DNA from: Parvularcula sp964342585
Lineage (GTDB): Bacteria > Pseudomonadota > Alphaproteobacteria > Caulobacterales > Parvularculaceae
Length of the DNA: 9,378 nucleotides
Assembly (NCBI GenBank): GCA_964342585.1
Contig: CAYFHK010000104.1
Coordinates: forward strand, 1-9,378
Reading direction: 5' to 3'
Under the pieces are notes generated by a model that had not been told where the DNA came from, ran no database searches, and saw only the letters and a list, made by a program, of their open reading frames with translations. The first letter of the stretch is position 1; every line of letters starts with the position of its first letter. This document shows, piece after piece, positions 1 through 5,783 of this stretch. A program made the translations under genes and the position numbers.

Positions 1-62
1 CGCATGACGCATGACGCATGACGCATGACGCATGACGCATGACGCATGACGCATGACGCATG
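1..62. repeat. Heptamer tandem repeat (CGCATGA, 8 full copies plus 6 bases)
   Basis: Eight exact copies of CGCATGA run from base 1 to 56, followed by CGCATG at 57-62. The array reaches the window edge, so it may be longer. Each unit contains ATG overlapping TGA. Because the unit is 7 bp, successive ATGs fall in all three frames. ATGs followed by at least three units read Met-Thr-His-Asp-Ala and then stop, so translation cannot cross the array. The ATG at 53 is open and in frame with the gene that starts at 80. The last unit ends 17 bases before that start. Confidence 0.97.
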
Positions 63-79
63 GCGATGGCGGGGGACGC

Positions 80-1243
80 ATGTCTGGATCTGTGCAGAGT
101 GAACCGGAAAACGAGACGATTGACGGCTTTGATCCGAAGGATGAGCCGCTCCCGTTTTTGAGCAATTTCCAGGACATTTTCCTCACGGTCGGTGTGGCGA
201 TCTTGCTCGGCGGATTATCCGTATTCGGCGGAATTCTTGCTGCGGCTGACCTTGGTAGCGCATCGGCGAATTTTGGGCTGCGCGCCGCCGTGACTTTCGG
301 TCTGTTCGCTGTCGTGTGGATGTTATCTGAGGTCATCGTAAGGGCTCGCCGGCGGATCCTTCCGGGCATTGTGCTTGCGATCTCGGCCGTCGTTCTGGCC
401 GTATCGACCGCATACTGCTTGTTCCAATCGGTCTATGGTGGTGCGCTATTCGATGGCCTCGGCGAGATCAGATTTTTTAGCACGCTTGATGAGGTCGACG
501 ATAACGATCTTGGCCAAATGCGCGCTGCCACCAACGACATGGTTCGGTCGGTTCCCCTGCAGATCAAATTGCTTTGGCTCGGGTTGCCGGCGATCGCCGC
601 CCTTACCGCGTTTGGTTACTACCGTCGCTTTCGGCTGCCGTTTTCCGCGGCGCTGTTTGCGATCACCGCTTGGGGATTGGTTTGGGGTGTGCTGCTCCTC
701 ACCATTCCGTTCGACGCCATCAGGTTTCAGGCGACGATCGGGCTCATCGTTGGGTTAAGTCTGCTGTTTGCGGGGATCGCCTTTGACATGCGAGATCCGG
801 AGCGCGTGTCGCGGTTTTCCGGAAATGGGTTCTGGCTGCACTTTTTCGCCGCGCCGATTCTGCTTTTCTCGGTTCTCACGATCTCCGCGCAGGGCTTTGC
901 GTTCGGGCCCTCCGATGGTGATCAGGCGGACGCGCGGTTCAGCGTGTTTCAATCAATCCTGACCCTGCTCATCATCGCGAGTTTTGCCGTGATTTCCCTG
1001 CTGCTCAACCGGCGTGCGCTGATCGTCGCTGGCCTCACGTCTGCGGCGGTCGCGCTGGCGATTATTTTGCGATTTGTCGGGCTCGATGGCGCAGGTGTCG
1101 TCGCAGCGACGATGATTCTGCTCGGCGCGGGCGTCTTGCTCTTGGGCCTTGGATGGGAAGCCAGCCGGCGCGCGCTATTGCGGTTCGTTCCGGCAACGCC
1201 CTTTTTTCGCCGGCTGTTTCCGCGCGCCATCGTGGACGGTTAA
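80..1243 (+). CDS. Polytopic inner-membrane protein of unknown function
   Basis: I do not recognise this protein family. The chosen ATG at 80 gives 387 residues; GGGGGA at 71-76 is a close Shine-Dalgarno-like run. An in-frame ATG at 53 inside the heptamer array would add nine Gly-rich residues but has no ribosome binding site. The N-terminus is acidic and soluble (about 33 residues, with DPKDEPLPF). About ten hydrophobic segments follow: three early helices, a polar acidic loop of about 45 residues (contains DEVDDNDLG), and then about seven more. The loop probably faces one side of the membrane as a domain. No catalytic motif, transporter signature or signal peptide is evident. The stop lies 20 bp from the convergent rpmG stop with no hairpin between them. 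The protein could be a transporter-like or structural membrane protein; its function is unknown. Confidence 0.85.
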   Translation: MSGSVQSEPENETIDGFDPKDEPLPFLSNFQDIFLTVGVAILLGGLSVFGGILAAADLGSASANFGLRAAVTFGLFAVVWMLSEVIVRARRRILPGIVLAISAVVLAVSTAYCLFQSVYGGALFDGLGEIRFFSTLDEVDDNDLGQMRAATNDMVRSVPLQIKLLWLGLPAIAALTAFGYYRRFRLPFSAALFAITAWGLVWGVLLLTIPFDAIRFQATIGLIVGLSLLFAGIAFDMRDPERVSRFSGNGFWLHFFAAPILLFSVLTISAQGFAFGPSDGDQADARFSVFQSILTLLIIASFAVISLLLNRRALIVAGLTSAAVALAIILRFVGLDGAGVVAATMILLGAGVLLLGLGWEASRRALLRFVPATPFFRRLFPRAIVDG

Positions 1244-1263
1244 CGCGGCAGCGGCGGCGGCAA

Positions 1264-1431
1264 TTACTTGATCTTGCCTTCTTTGAATTCGACGTGCTTT
1301 TTCGCCACCGGGTCATATTTCCGGACGACCATTTTCTCGGTCATTGTGCGCGAGTTCTTCTTCGTCACGTAGAAATAGCCGGTGCCAGCCGTCGAGTTCA
1401 GCCGGATTTTGATGGTTGTTGGTTTTGCCAT
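1264..1431 (-). CDS. rpmG: 50S ribosomal protein L33
   Basis: This short frame encodes 55 residues beginning MAKPTTIKIRLNSTAGTGYF and ending with a Lys-rich tail (EFKEGKIK). It matches L33, a small protein of the large ribosomal subunit that sits near the E site. Residues YFYVTKKNSR and the KYDPV stretch are typical of the family. There are no Cys pairs, so it is the zinc-free form usual in alphaproteobacteria. The full length is present and the frame is intact. It lies downstream of the MFS transporter on the same strand, but a TTGACA promoter sits in the gap, so it is probably transcribed on its own. The stop is 20 bp from the convergent membrane-protein stop. The ribosome binding site is weak (GAGA). 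Confidence 0.97.
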   Translation of the reverse strand: MAKPTTIKIRLNSTAGTGYFYVTKKNSRTMTEKMVVRKYDPVAKKHVEFKEGKIK

Positions 1432-1471
1432 GTCGGGTCTCGCAAATGGTGCGGATCAATACGAAAGCGCG

Positions 1472-1499
1472 AAACTAACGGCGCGGCTCGCTTTGTCAA
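1472..1499 (-). promoter_or_regulatory. Predicted sigma-70 promoter of rpmG
   Basis: On the minus strand a perfect -35 TTGACA (1494-1499) is followed after 16 bases by TAGTTT (1472-1477) as a weak -10. It lies just past the MFS stop codon and about 40 bases before the rpmG ATG. A strong -35 with a poor -10 in a GC-rich spacer is common for alphaproteobacterial housekeeping promoters. The position was read from the sequence; activity is inferred. Confidence 0.6.
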
Positions 1500-1515
1500 T
1501 TGAAACCTGTGGTCC

Positions 1516-2643
1516 TTAGGGGATCTCGGCGCGCCGCCGCTGCCACGTCAGGATCGCATAAGCCGTGAGCGCGACGATCAAAAAGATGTCGAGGCCGCGC
1601 GCGCCATAGGCTTGGCGAACCAGCCCCGCAATGGCGGGGCCGAGCATGGCGCCCATGCCATAGGCGAAGACGAAGCCGGTATTTGCGGCCTCGCGCGTTT
1701 GGGGGCCAAAGCGATCGCCGACTAGGCTCAGGCCCACGGTATAAAGCCCCGCCAAAACCCCGCCCCAGATGAAAAGGGTCACATAGGTGAGGCCGAGCGA
1801 CCAGTTGATCATGGCGAAGGTGACGGCGCCGAGGGCGCTCAGGACCGCGCCGAGCCACAGCGATCGGGCATAGCCGAGACGTTCGGCAAGCAGCCCGATG
1901 GGGTATTGGGCGACGACGATCCCCAAGCCGTAAATCGTCACCGTGATAGCACCGATGCTCGGGCCCCAGCCACGTTCAATCGCAAGGAGGGGCAGGAAGA
2001 CCAACACCGCTGCTTCGATCCCGGCAAACAGCATCGGCGCGGAAAAAGTCGCAGGCGCCCGCGGCAAGAGTTTGAAAAAGCCGCTTGCCGCATCGGGCGG
2101 GCTGGCCGGTGGCGTCCCGGCCACCACGACCGGCACGGTGGCCGCGGTGAAGATGGCAATGGCAACCGCAAACGGGGCGAAGCCTTCATAGCCCACAAGA
2201 TCGATCAGCAGCGGGCCGAGGGAGAAGCCAAGGGCAAGGAAAGTGCCGTAAACGCCGATGATCCGTCCCCGGAGGTGATCAGGCGCCAAACCATTGATCC
2301 AAATCTCCGACCCGACGAATAGGCCCGTCGCGGCAAAGCCAATGACAAAGCGTAACGGGAACCATAGCGCGACATTGTCGCCCACTGCGTAAAGCCCGAG
2401 ATAGGCGGCGATCATCACGACAAGGCAGACAAGCAACAGCCGCCTGATCCCCAAGGCTTTCAGTATAGCCGGATAGAAGGGCGCGGCGATAACGCTGCCA
2501 ATCGCGGCGGTGCCGGCGTTGAGGCCGATCGTGCCATCCTTCGCGCCATAGCTTTCGAGCAGGATCGAAAAGAGCGGCAGCGAATGGCCAAGCGCGATCC
2601 CCGCCACCGAGATGGTGGCGATGGCGGCGATGAGGCCGCTCAT
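1516..2643 (-). CDS. Major facilitator superfamily transporter
   Basis: This is an inner-membrane secondary transporter with about 12 helices in two similar halves. The N-half carries the segment DHLRGRIIGVYGTFLALG and the C-half VGDRFGPQTREAANTG, both at cytoplasmic loop positions where MFS proteins hold their Arg/Gly motifs. The pattern resembles the YcaD-like branch of MFS proteins; the substrate cannot be deduced. The start is uncertain. The ATG at 2643 gives 375 residues beginning MSGLIAAIATISVAG, directly before helix 1. An upstream ATG at 2742 would add 33 polar residues and overlap the DUF983 gene by 50 bp. Neither has a good ribosome binding site. With the 2643 start, the gap to the DUF983 stop is 49 bp, so the two are probably co-transcribed. 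It has no motif that marks a drug-efflux specialist. Confidence 0.9.
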   Translation of the reverse strand: MSGLIAAIATISVAGIALGHSLPLFSILLESYGAKDGTIGLNAGTAAIGSVIAAPFYPAILKALGIRRLLLVCLVVMIAAYLGLYAVGDNVALWFPLRFVIGFAATGLFVGSEIWINGLAPDHLRGRIIGVYGTFLALGFSLGPLLIDLVGYEGFAPFAVAIAIFTAATVPVVVAGTPPASPPDAASGFFKLLPRAPATFSAPMLFAGIEAAVLVFLPLLAIERGWGPSIGAITVTIYGLGIVVAQYPIGLLAERLGYARSLWLGAVLSALGAVTFAMINWSLGLTYVTLFIWGGVLAGLYTVGLSLVGDRFGPQTREAANTGFVFAYGMGAMLGPAIAGLVRQAYGARGLDIFLIVALTAYAILTWQRRRAEIP

Positions 2644-2692
2644 GGGGAGGGGGGAGGCTCCCGAGACGGGCTGCGTACCGGACAACGGAGGT

Positions 2693-3136
2693 TCAGCTGC
2701 GCAAGGAGGCTTCAGGATCTTCGTCTGGATCGCCGAAGCCATGCATCCGGTTTGCCCATTGAAGGCCGATGAGTGCGCCCTTGCTGCGGGGCAAGAGCCA
2801 GAGCGTCATTACGGTTGCGAGCAGGATCCAGATGAGGAATTGCAGCCCCAAGGGCGGGTCCAAATGGCGCTTCACCTCGACAATGGGGATCGCCAGCGCG
2901 TGGCCCACAATCATCATCGTGATGTAGGGCGGGGCGTCATCGGCGCGGTGGCCTAAAAAAGGCTGACCACAGGCGGTGCAATGATCTGTGACTTTTGAAT
3001 AGGCGCGGAAGAGCGGACCTTCGCCGCAGCGGGGGCATTTGCCGCGAAACCCCTTGGCCATGGCCGCGAATACGGGCCGTTTGGCGCCGTCATCGGCGGG
3101 GGCGTGAGGGGGACGGGTGGCGGCTGTTTCGGTCAT
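2693..3136 (-). CDS. DUF983 family zinc-ribbon membrane protein
   Basis: The protein has 147 residues. An N-terminal zinc-ribbon has two Cys pairs, CPRCGEG at about 34-40 and CTAC at 53-56, and should bind one zinc. A DDAPPYITM segment follows, then two hydrophobic helices (about 71-88 and 97-115) and an acidic tail. This order and length fit DUF983, whose function is not established. From general knowledge, DUF983 genes in alphaproteobacteria often sit near rnr and rpmG; here the MFS gene lies between DUF983 and rpmG, and no rnr is present. The ATG is preceded by GGCAGG, which is too close for an ideal Shine-Dalgarno. A strong hairpin lies about 43 bp upstream. Confidence 0.93.
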   Translation of the reverse strand: MTETAATRPPHAPADDGAKRPVFAAMAKGFRGKCPRCGEGPLFRAYSKVTDHCTACGQPFLGHRADDAPPYITMMIVGHALAIPIVEVKRHLDPPLGLQFLIWILLATVMTLWLLPRSKGALIGLQWANRMHGFGDPDEDPEASLRS

Positions 3137-3178
3137 CCTGCCGATGTGGCGGTGTGCGACCGTCTCGGCAAGGCGACA

Positions 3179-3208
3179 CTTGGCGGCGCATCAACGCGCG
3201 CCGCCAAG
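3179..3208. terminator. Strong 11-bp hairpin between the 33-residue gene and DUF983
   Basis: CTTGGCGGCGC (3179-3189) pairs perfectly with GCGCCGCCAAG (3198-3208) across an 8-base loop. Read on the minus strand it lies after the small-protein stop and before the DUF983 ATG. No U-tract follows on that strand (TGTCG), so a classical intrinsic terminator is not proven. It could instead be a 3'-end stabiliser, a leader structure for DUF983, or a palindromic repeat. Confidence 0.45.
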
Positions 3209-3257
3209 GCGGTCGTCACTTTTGCTTGAGCAGGAAGCGCGGTGACGCGGGCTTACG

Positions 3258-3359
3258 TTACTTCTTCGGTTTGCTCGCCGGTTTTGCGGCCGGTTTCACG
3301 CCAGGTTTTTGGCTTTGATTGCCGGGCGTGGTCGAAGGTTTGGACGGATTGTTTGCCAT
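3258..3359 (-). CDS. 33-residue Lys/Pro-rich small protein
   Basis: This short frame encodes 33 residues, beginning MANNPSKPSTTPGNQSQ and ending in an Ala/Pro/Lys-rich tail (KPAAKPASKPKK). It is very basic, low in complexity, probably disordered, and has no signal peptide or helix. Support for a real gene is a good ribosome binding site: AGAGGA lies 8 bases before the ATG. The composition is also a sensible protein rather than a random frame. Small Asn/Pro/Gln-rich proteins of this type occur in alphaproteobacteria as I recall, but I cannot assign a function. The C-terminal Lys-rich tail could bind RNA or membranes; this is inference. The gene lies between the desaturase and DUF983 on the same strand, and the DNA before it is rich in hairpins. 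Confidence 0.6.
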   Translation of the reverse strand: MANNPSKPSTTPGNQSQKPGVKPAAKPASKPKK

Positions 3360-3368
3360 TTTGGCAAT

Positions 3369-3438
3369 CCTCTAGAGGAGGGCCTCATCCGGCCCAGGGG
3401 AGTTGGGGTCACTTGGCCCCAACGCGCATAAGATGCGC
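3369..3438 (-). promoter_or_regulatory. Four tandem hairpins in the leader of the 33-residue gene
   Basis: Within 70 bases there are four perfect inverted repeats: GCGCAT/ATGCGC with a 3-base loop (3424-3438), GTTGGGG/CCCCAAC with an 8-base loop (3402-3423), GGGCC/GGCCC with a 6-base loop (3380-3395), and the palindrome CCTCTAGAGG (3369-3378). The last contains the AGAGG of the ribosome binding site of the small gene, so folding could hide it. I do not recognise a known riboswitch. The stretch from 3439 to the desaturase stop at 3493 holds a T-rich run on the minus strand (3478-3484) and nothing else that I can name. Confidence 0.5.
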
Positions 3439-3492
3439 TCATTTTGGCGGGCTGAAAAGATCAGTGTTGCCCATTAAAAAAATTTCATCACC

Positions 3493-4446
3493 TCAGGCAG
3501 GCGCGCATTCGCGCAAGACGGCGAGATAGCCAGGGGCGACGGTCATCCCCTTTGCCACCGCGCCCTTTTCCATCAGTAAGCGGTGCGCTTCGGGCAGGCG
3601 GTAGCAGGGCAAATACATGAAGAGGTGATGCTCCGCATGGTAATTGACCCAATAGGGCGCGATGAAAGCGCGCTCGATAAGGTTGGCCTTAGTCGTGCGC
3701 GCATGGGTGAACGGGTCCTCCTGTGACGGCACGCAGGCATGTTCGGCGATATTGCGCAGGCGGGTGGCAAGGGGAAACCACGTCGCCATGGCCACAAGCC
3801 AGACGAGGAAGAGAAGCGGTGCCCCCATAGCCAACAGCCCGGCCAGAAGGACCGCATTGATGAGAAGGAACGGGCCGACTTTCACCTCCGCGCCGGGGGT
3901 GATGCCATCCGGCGCCGCGGGTTGGCGTTTGAGCTTCAGGGCGAAGAGGCCAAGCCGCTGCTTCAGGAAGGTCTGGCCGGTCAGGTCACGGATGATCTTC
4001 CGCCTGAGGCTCTGGCGCGTCACCGGAAACGGCGCCGAGAGGCCAAGGTCGGGGTCAGCGTCGGTCTGGGTGAAGCGGTGGTGACTCAAATGATAGTCGC
4101 GATAGCCCGCCAGGTTCCCGCCCACGGGCGCGGCGCAGAGCCATTCGCCCACCAGGTCATTCAACTTTTTGTTTGGGTGCAGAAGACCATGCGCGGCTTC
4201 GTGCATCAAAATGGCCAGGCCCAGCTGGCGCGTGCCGATCACCATCACGGCGAGGAGCCACACAATGGGATTGGGGAAGGCGAAGCTTGCCCATAGGGCA
4301 AGCCCAATGACGCCCCAGGCATGAGCGACCAGCGCAAGGCCCTTCCATGACGAAACGCCACGCAGGCGCGCCCATTCCTCAGGCGTGAAATGATCGCGCG
4401 GATGGGCTCGGGCCACGGGTTTCGGGGAGACGGTCTCTGACATCAT
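3493..4446 (-). CDS. Membrane fatty-acid desaturase family protein
   Basis: This is a di-iron membrane desaturase or hydroxylase that would insert a double bond or hydroxyl into an acyl-type substrate at the inner membrane, using electrons from a ferredoxin- or cytochrome-type donor. From the chosen ATG at 4446 it has 317 residues. The three His boxes are intact: HEAAH at 82-86, HLSHH at 119-123 and HAEHH at 270-274. An extra NIAEH segment lies before the third box. Hydrophobic pairs flank box 1 and lie at about 190-225. The segment after box 2 (FTQTDADPDLGL) and the overall pattern resemble the RtxC-like (dihydrorhizobitoxine desaturase) group, so a non-lipid substrate is possible. A start at 4554 would overlap the upstream gene, so I reject it. 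ATGATG at the start lies inside a palindrome. Confidence 0.93.
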   Translation of the reverse strand: MMSETVSPKPVARAHPRDHFTPEEWARLRGVSSWKGLALVAHAWGVIGLALWASFAFPNPIVWLLAVMVIGTRQLGLAILMHEAAHGLLHPNKKLNDLVGEWLCAAPVGGNLAGYRDYHLSHHRFTQTDADPDLGLSAPFPVTRQSLRRKIIRDLTGQTFLKQRLGLFALKLKRQPAAPDGITPGAEVKVGPFLLINAVLLAGLLAMGAPLLFLVWLVAMATWFPLATRLRNIAEHACVPSQEDPFTHARTTKANLIERAFIAPYWVNYHAEHHLFMYLPCYRLPEAHRLLMEKGAVAKGMTVAPGYLAVLRECAPA

Positions 4447-4469
4447 CTCAGATGATACCAAATTTTGGT
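4442..4469. promoter_or_regulatory. Two adjacent palindromes at the desaturase start
   Basis: ATCATCT-C-AGATGAT (4442-4456) is a perfect 7+1+7 inverted repeat and includes the two tandem start codons of the desaturase. ACCAAA-T-TTTGGT (4457-4469) is a perfect 6+1+6 inverted repeat that directly abuts it. Both are AT-rich compared with their surroundings. They could be operators for a dimeric repressor or an RNA hairpin at the start codon. No regulator gene lies next to them. Confidence 0.5.
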
Positions 4470-4516
4470 CAACGATGCATCTTCGTGGAGACGACGTGGC
4501 CTGCGGGTGCGGCAGC

Positions 4517-4888
4517 CTAGCTGCGGCCAGGGTAAAGATCGTACAGTCGGCCATCGATGGTGAGGCGTTCGGCCTTCATCAGCTTACGGCCGTCGCTGGC
4601 GGGCTCGCCATCGATGGTGACGACGACGCCCTCAGCAAGGTCGCCATCTTCAAGGCCGGACCGTGCATTTCGCCAGGGTTGGCCGACTTCCACAGTCCAT
4701 TCGGCATCGTCCGCCTTCACGACAATTTCGCCGTGCGGATTGCCGAGATCGGTTTTGGTGATCGTGCCGGTGACTTCGATGTTTTCGCCGGAGGTCCAGC
4801 TCCAGCCATGATGGGCAAGGGCGGCAGACCCCATGCTGAGCGCCATGAGGATGGCGATGGTGCGGGTGGGGCGGAAGGAAAAGCGCAT
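4517..4888 (-). CDS. Exported DUF6152-type small protein
   Basis: The protein has 123 residues. A signal peptide (Arg-rich start, hydrophobic core at about 11-22) ends in ALA at 23-25, so the mature protein would begin His-His-Gly-Trp (26-29). The rest is a small beta-rich domain with VTGTITKTDLGNPHGEIVV at about 39-57 and two TIDG segments (91-94 and 110-113). The AHH start, the GTI strand and the NPHG motif resemble DUF6152, a family of unknown function found in the periplasm. The ribosome binding site is excellent: AGGAG lies 6-7 bases before the ATG. The gene ends 70 bp before the desaturase start on the same strand, so co-transcription is possible. The mature N-terminal His could bind metal; that is inference. 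Confidence 0.85.
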   Translation of the reverse strand: MRFSFRPTRTIAILMALSMGSAALAHHGWSWTSGENIEVTGTITKTDLGNPHGEIVVKADDAEWTVEVGQPWRNARSGLEDGDLAEGVVVTIDGEPASDGRKLMKAERLTIDGRLYDLYPGRS

Positions 4889-5167
4889 CGTGATCTCCTA
4901 GGGAGTGCGTCCTGGCGGTAATTTATCGCAAATCGTGCGCCCGACGAGCGGCTTGTGCAGTGCGGCGGGATGAATTTCGCGCAAGCGGCGTCGCCCGTCC
5001 GAGCCGGTGATGGGAAGAAGACCAGGGGACCCGCAGGCGACGCTGCCGTCGCGAATGGGTGCGATGTAGGGTGGTGCGTCGGCATAATCCCGTCCCACCG
5101 GGAGGCGCCGCCCGCGGCCCTTATCCGTCCAATTCCTACCGCCGGCCCATAAGGAGCTCACAGCGGT

Positions 5168-5211
5168 CATGCCGTTCGGGGGAGGCGCAAAAGTGAGCGC
5201 TTCCCGGCATG
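5168..5211. repeat. Imperfect REP-like hairpin
   Basis: CATGCCG (5168-5174) pairs with CGGCATG (5205-5211), and inside it GCGC (5185-5188) pairs with GCGC (5197-5200) across the loop AAAAGTGA. A bulged G/C-rich section joins the two stems. The structure is typical of extragenic palindromic elements; only one copy of this type is visible here. Confidence 0.5.
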
Positions 5212-5355
5212 CGACGAATAAGGGGCGACAGGCGAAGGGGGAACGGTACCACTCCGCCCCTGGGTCCTGCCGCGATGTGAGGAGTATGAGGACGGCGGAG
5301 GGAGCGGGGATAAGTTCCTCTGGTGATGAGGCGCGTGAAGTTGGTCTTGAGCCTT

Positions 5356-5580
5356 CCCGCGCTTCCGGCGCGGGATCCATCACACGGTGGTTGGTTCGGG
5401 TGCTGGGCCCCGCGGTTAAACCGCGGGGGACTCTTTTTCTTTGTCCCGCACATCCCTGCGCAGGCAGGGATCGGTTGCGAGGTAAGCAGGACCAGGTTCC
5501 TGCCTGCGCAGCAACGTGCGAATGGGGGCGCAGAACGGGTGGGGACGACGGGTGTGGCTCCCGGGTCTGCAGCGCATCAC
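5356..5580. repeat. Composite intergenic repeat, copy 1
   Basis: The order is: a G/C hairpin (CCCGCGC/GCGCGGG, 5356-5374), TCCATCAC, then GTGCTGGGCCCCGCG and a second hairpin (5408-5428), a T-rich stretch, a 13-bp inverted repeat (5456-5468 and 5499-5511), AACGTGC..ATGGGG (5513-5527) and CCCGGGTC..CAGCGC (5560-5575). The same blocks occur in the same order in copy 2 at 5625-5764. The CCCGGG ... GCTGCGCCGCGCCCGGG palindrome at 5560-5602 resembles intergenic repeats I recall from Bradyrhizobium-like genomes, but I cannot verify this. Confidence 0.65.
5408..5442 (+). terminator. Terminator-like hairpin with T-tract inside repeat copy 1
   Basis: CCCCGCGG (5408-5415) pairs with CCGCGGGG (5421-5428) around a TTAAA loop, followed by GACTCTTTTTCTTT. 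It has the shape of a plus-strand intrinsic terminator. There is no plus-strand gene just upstream, so it is more likely part of the repeat element, though it could block read-through towards the kinase. Confidence 0.45.
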
Positions 5581-5624
5581 TTCGTGCTGCGCCGCGCCCG
5601 GGATGACGTCCCTCTGTTTTGTTT

Positions 5625-5766
5625 CCCCGCGGCTTGGCCGCGGGGTCCATCACGTGAGGAGAGCGTAGGTGCTGGGCCCCGCGCACGAAGCGCAGGGAGA
5701 CCCTTGATTGGTTTTGCCTTGCGCGGAAACGTGCAGATGGGGAGGCAACCCGGGTCCACAGCGCCA
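5625..5766. repeat. Composite intergenic repeat, copy 2
   Basis: It begins with the hairpin CCCCGCGG-CTTGG-CCGCGGGG (5625-5645), followed by TCCATCAC (5646-5653), GTGCTGGGCCCCGCG (5669-5683), AACGTGC..ATGGGG (5728-5742) and CCCGGGTC..CAGCGC (5749-5764). These blocks match copy 1 in order and orientation. Copy 2 is shorter: the 13-bp inverted repeat and about 60 more bases are missing or unrecognisable. Confidence 0.65.
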
Positions 5767-5783
5767 TGCCGCCGTCGCAATTC

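Noticed and set aside
1..62. CRISPR-like or frame-switching contingency repeat
   Set aside because: The units have no spacers, so it is not CRISPR. Stop codons in every frame inside the array exclude on/off switching of the gene by frameshift.
1153..1503. 116-residue plus-strand frame over rpmG
   Set aside because: It is antisense to a clear L33 gene and encodes no recognisable protein.
2644..2742. Upstream start for the MFS transporter
   Set aside because: It would add 33 polar residues and overlap DUF983 by 50 bp without a ribosome binding site; kept only as an alternative.
3242..3529. 95-residue plus-strand frame opposite the 33-residue gene
   Set aside because: It crosses several hairpins, has no ribosome binding site and overlaps the end of the desaturase.
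4457..4480. Promoter TTGACC ... TATCAT before the desaturase
   Set aside because: The spacing between the elements is only 9 bases, too short for a sigma-70 promoter.
4447..4554. Upstream start for the desaturase at 4554
   Set aside because: It would overlap the DUF6152-type gene and add a 36-residue segment unlike the family; the ATGATG at 4446 is the natural start.
4549..4620. Two copies of CCATCGATGG inside the DUF6152-type gene
   Set aside because: They encode the two TIDG segments of the protein and need no regulatory explanation.
4898..5170. Shorter 90-residue part of the same frame from an ATG at 5170, ending 9 bp before the DUF6152-type gene
   Set aside because: The peptide (with VGRDYADAPPYIAPIRDG) looks somewhat protein-like, but no Shine-Dalgarno precedes the ATG or a nearby GTG, the ATG is inside a hairpin, and codon use is not decisive. 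It would need a conservation test.
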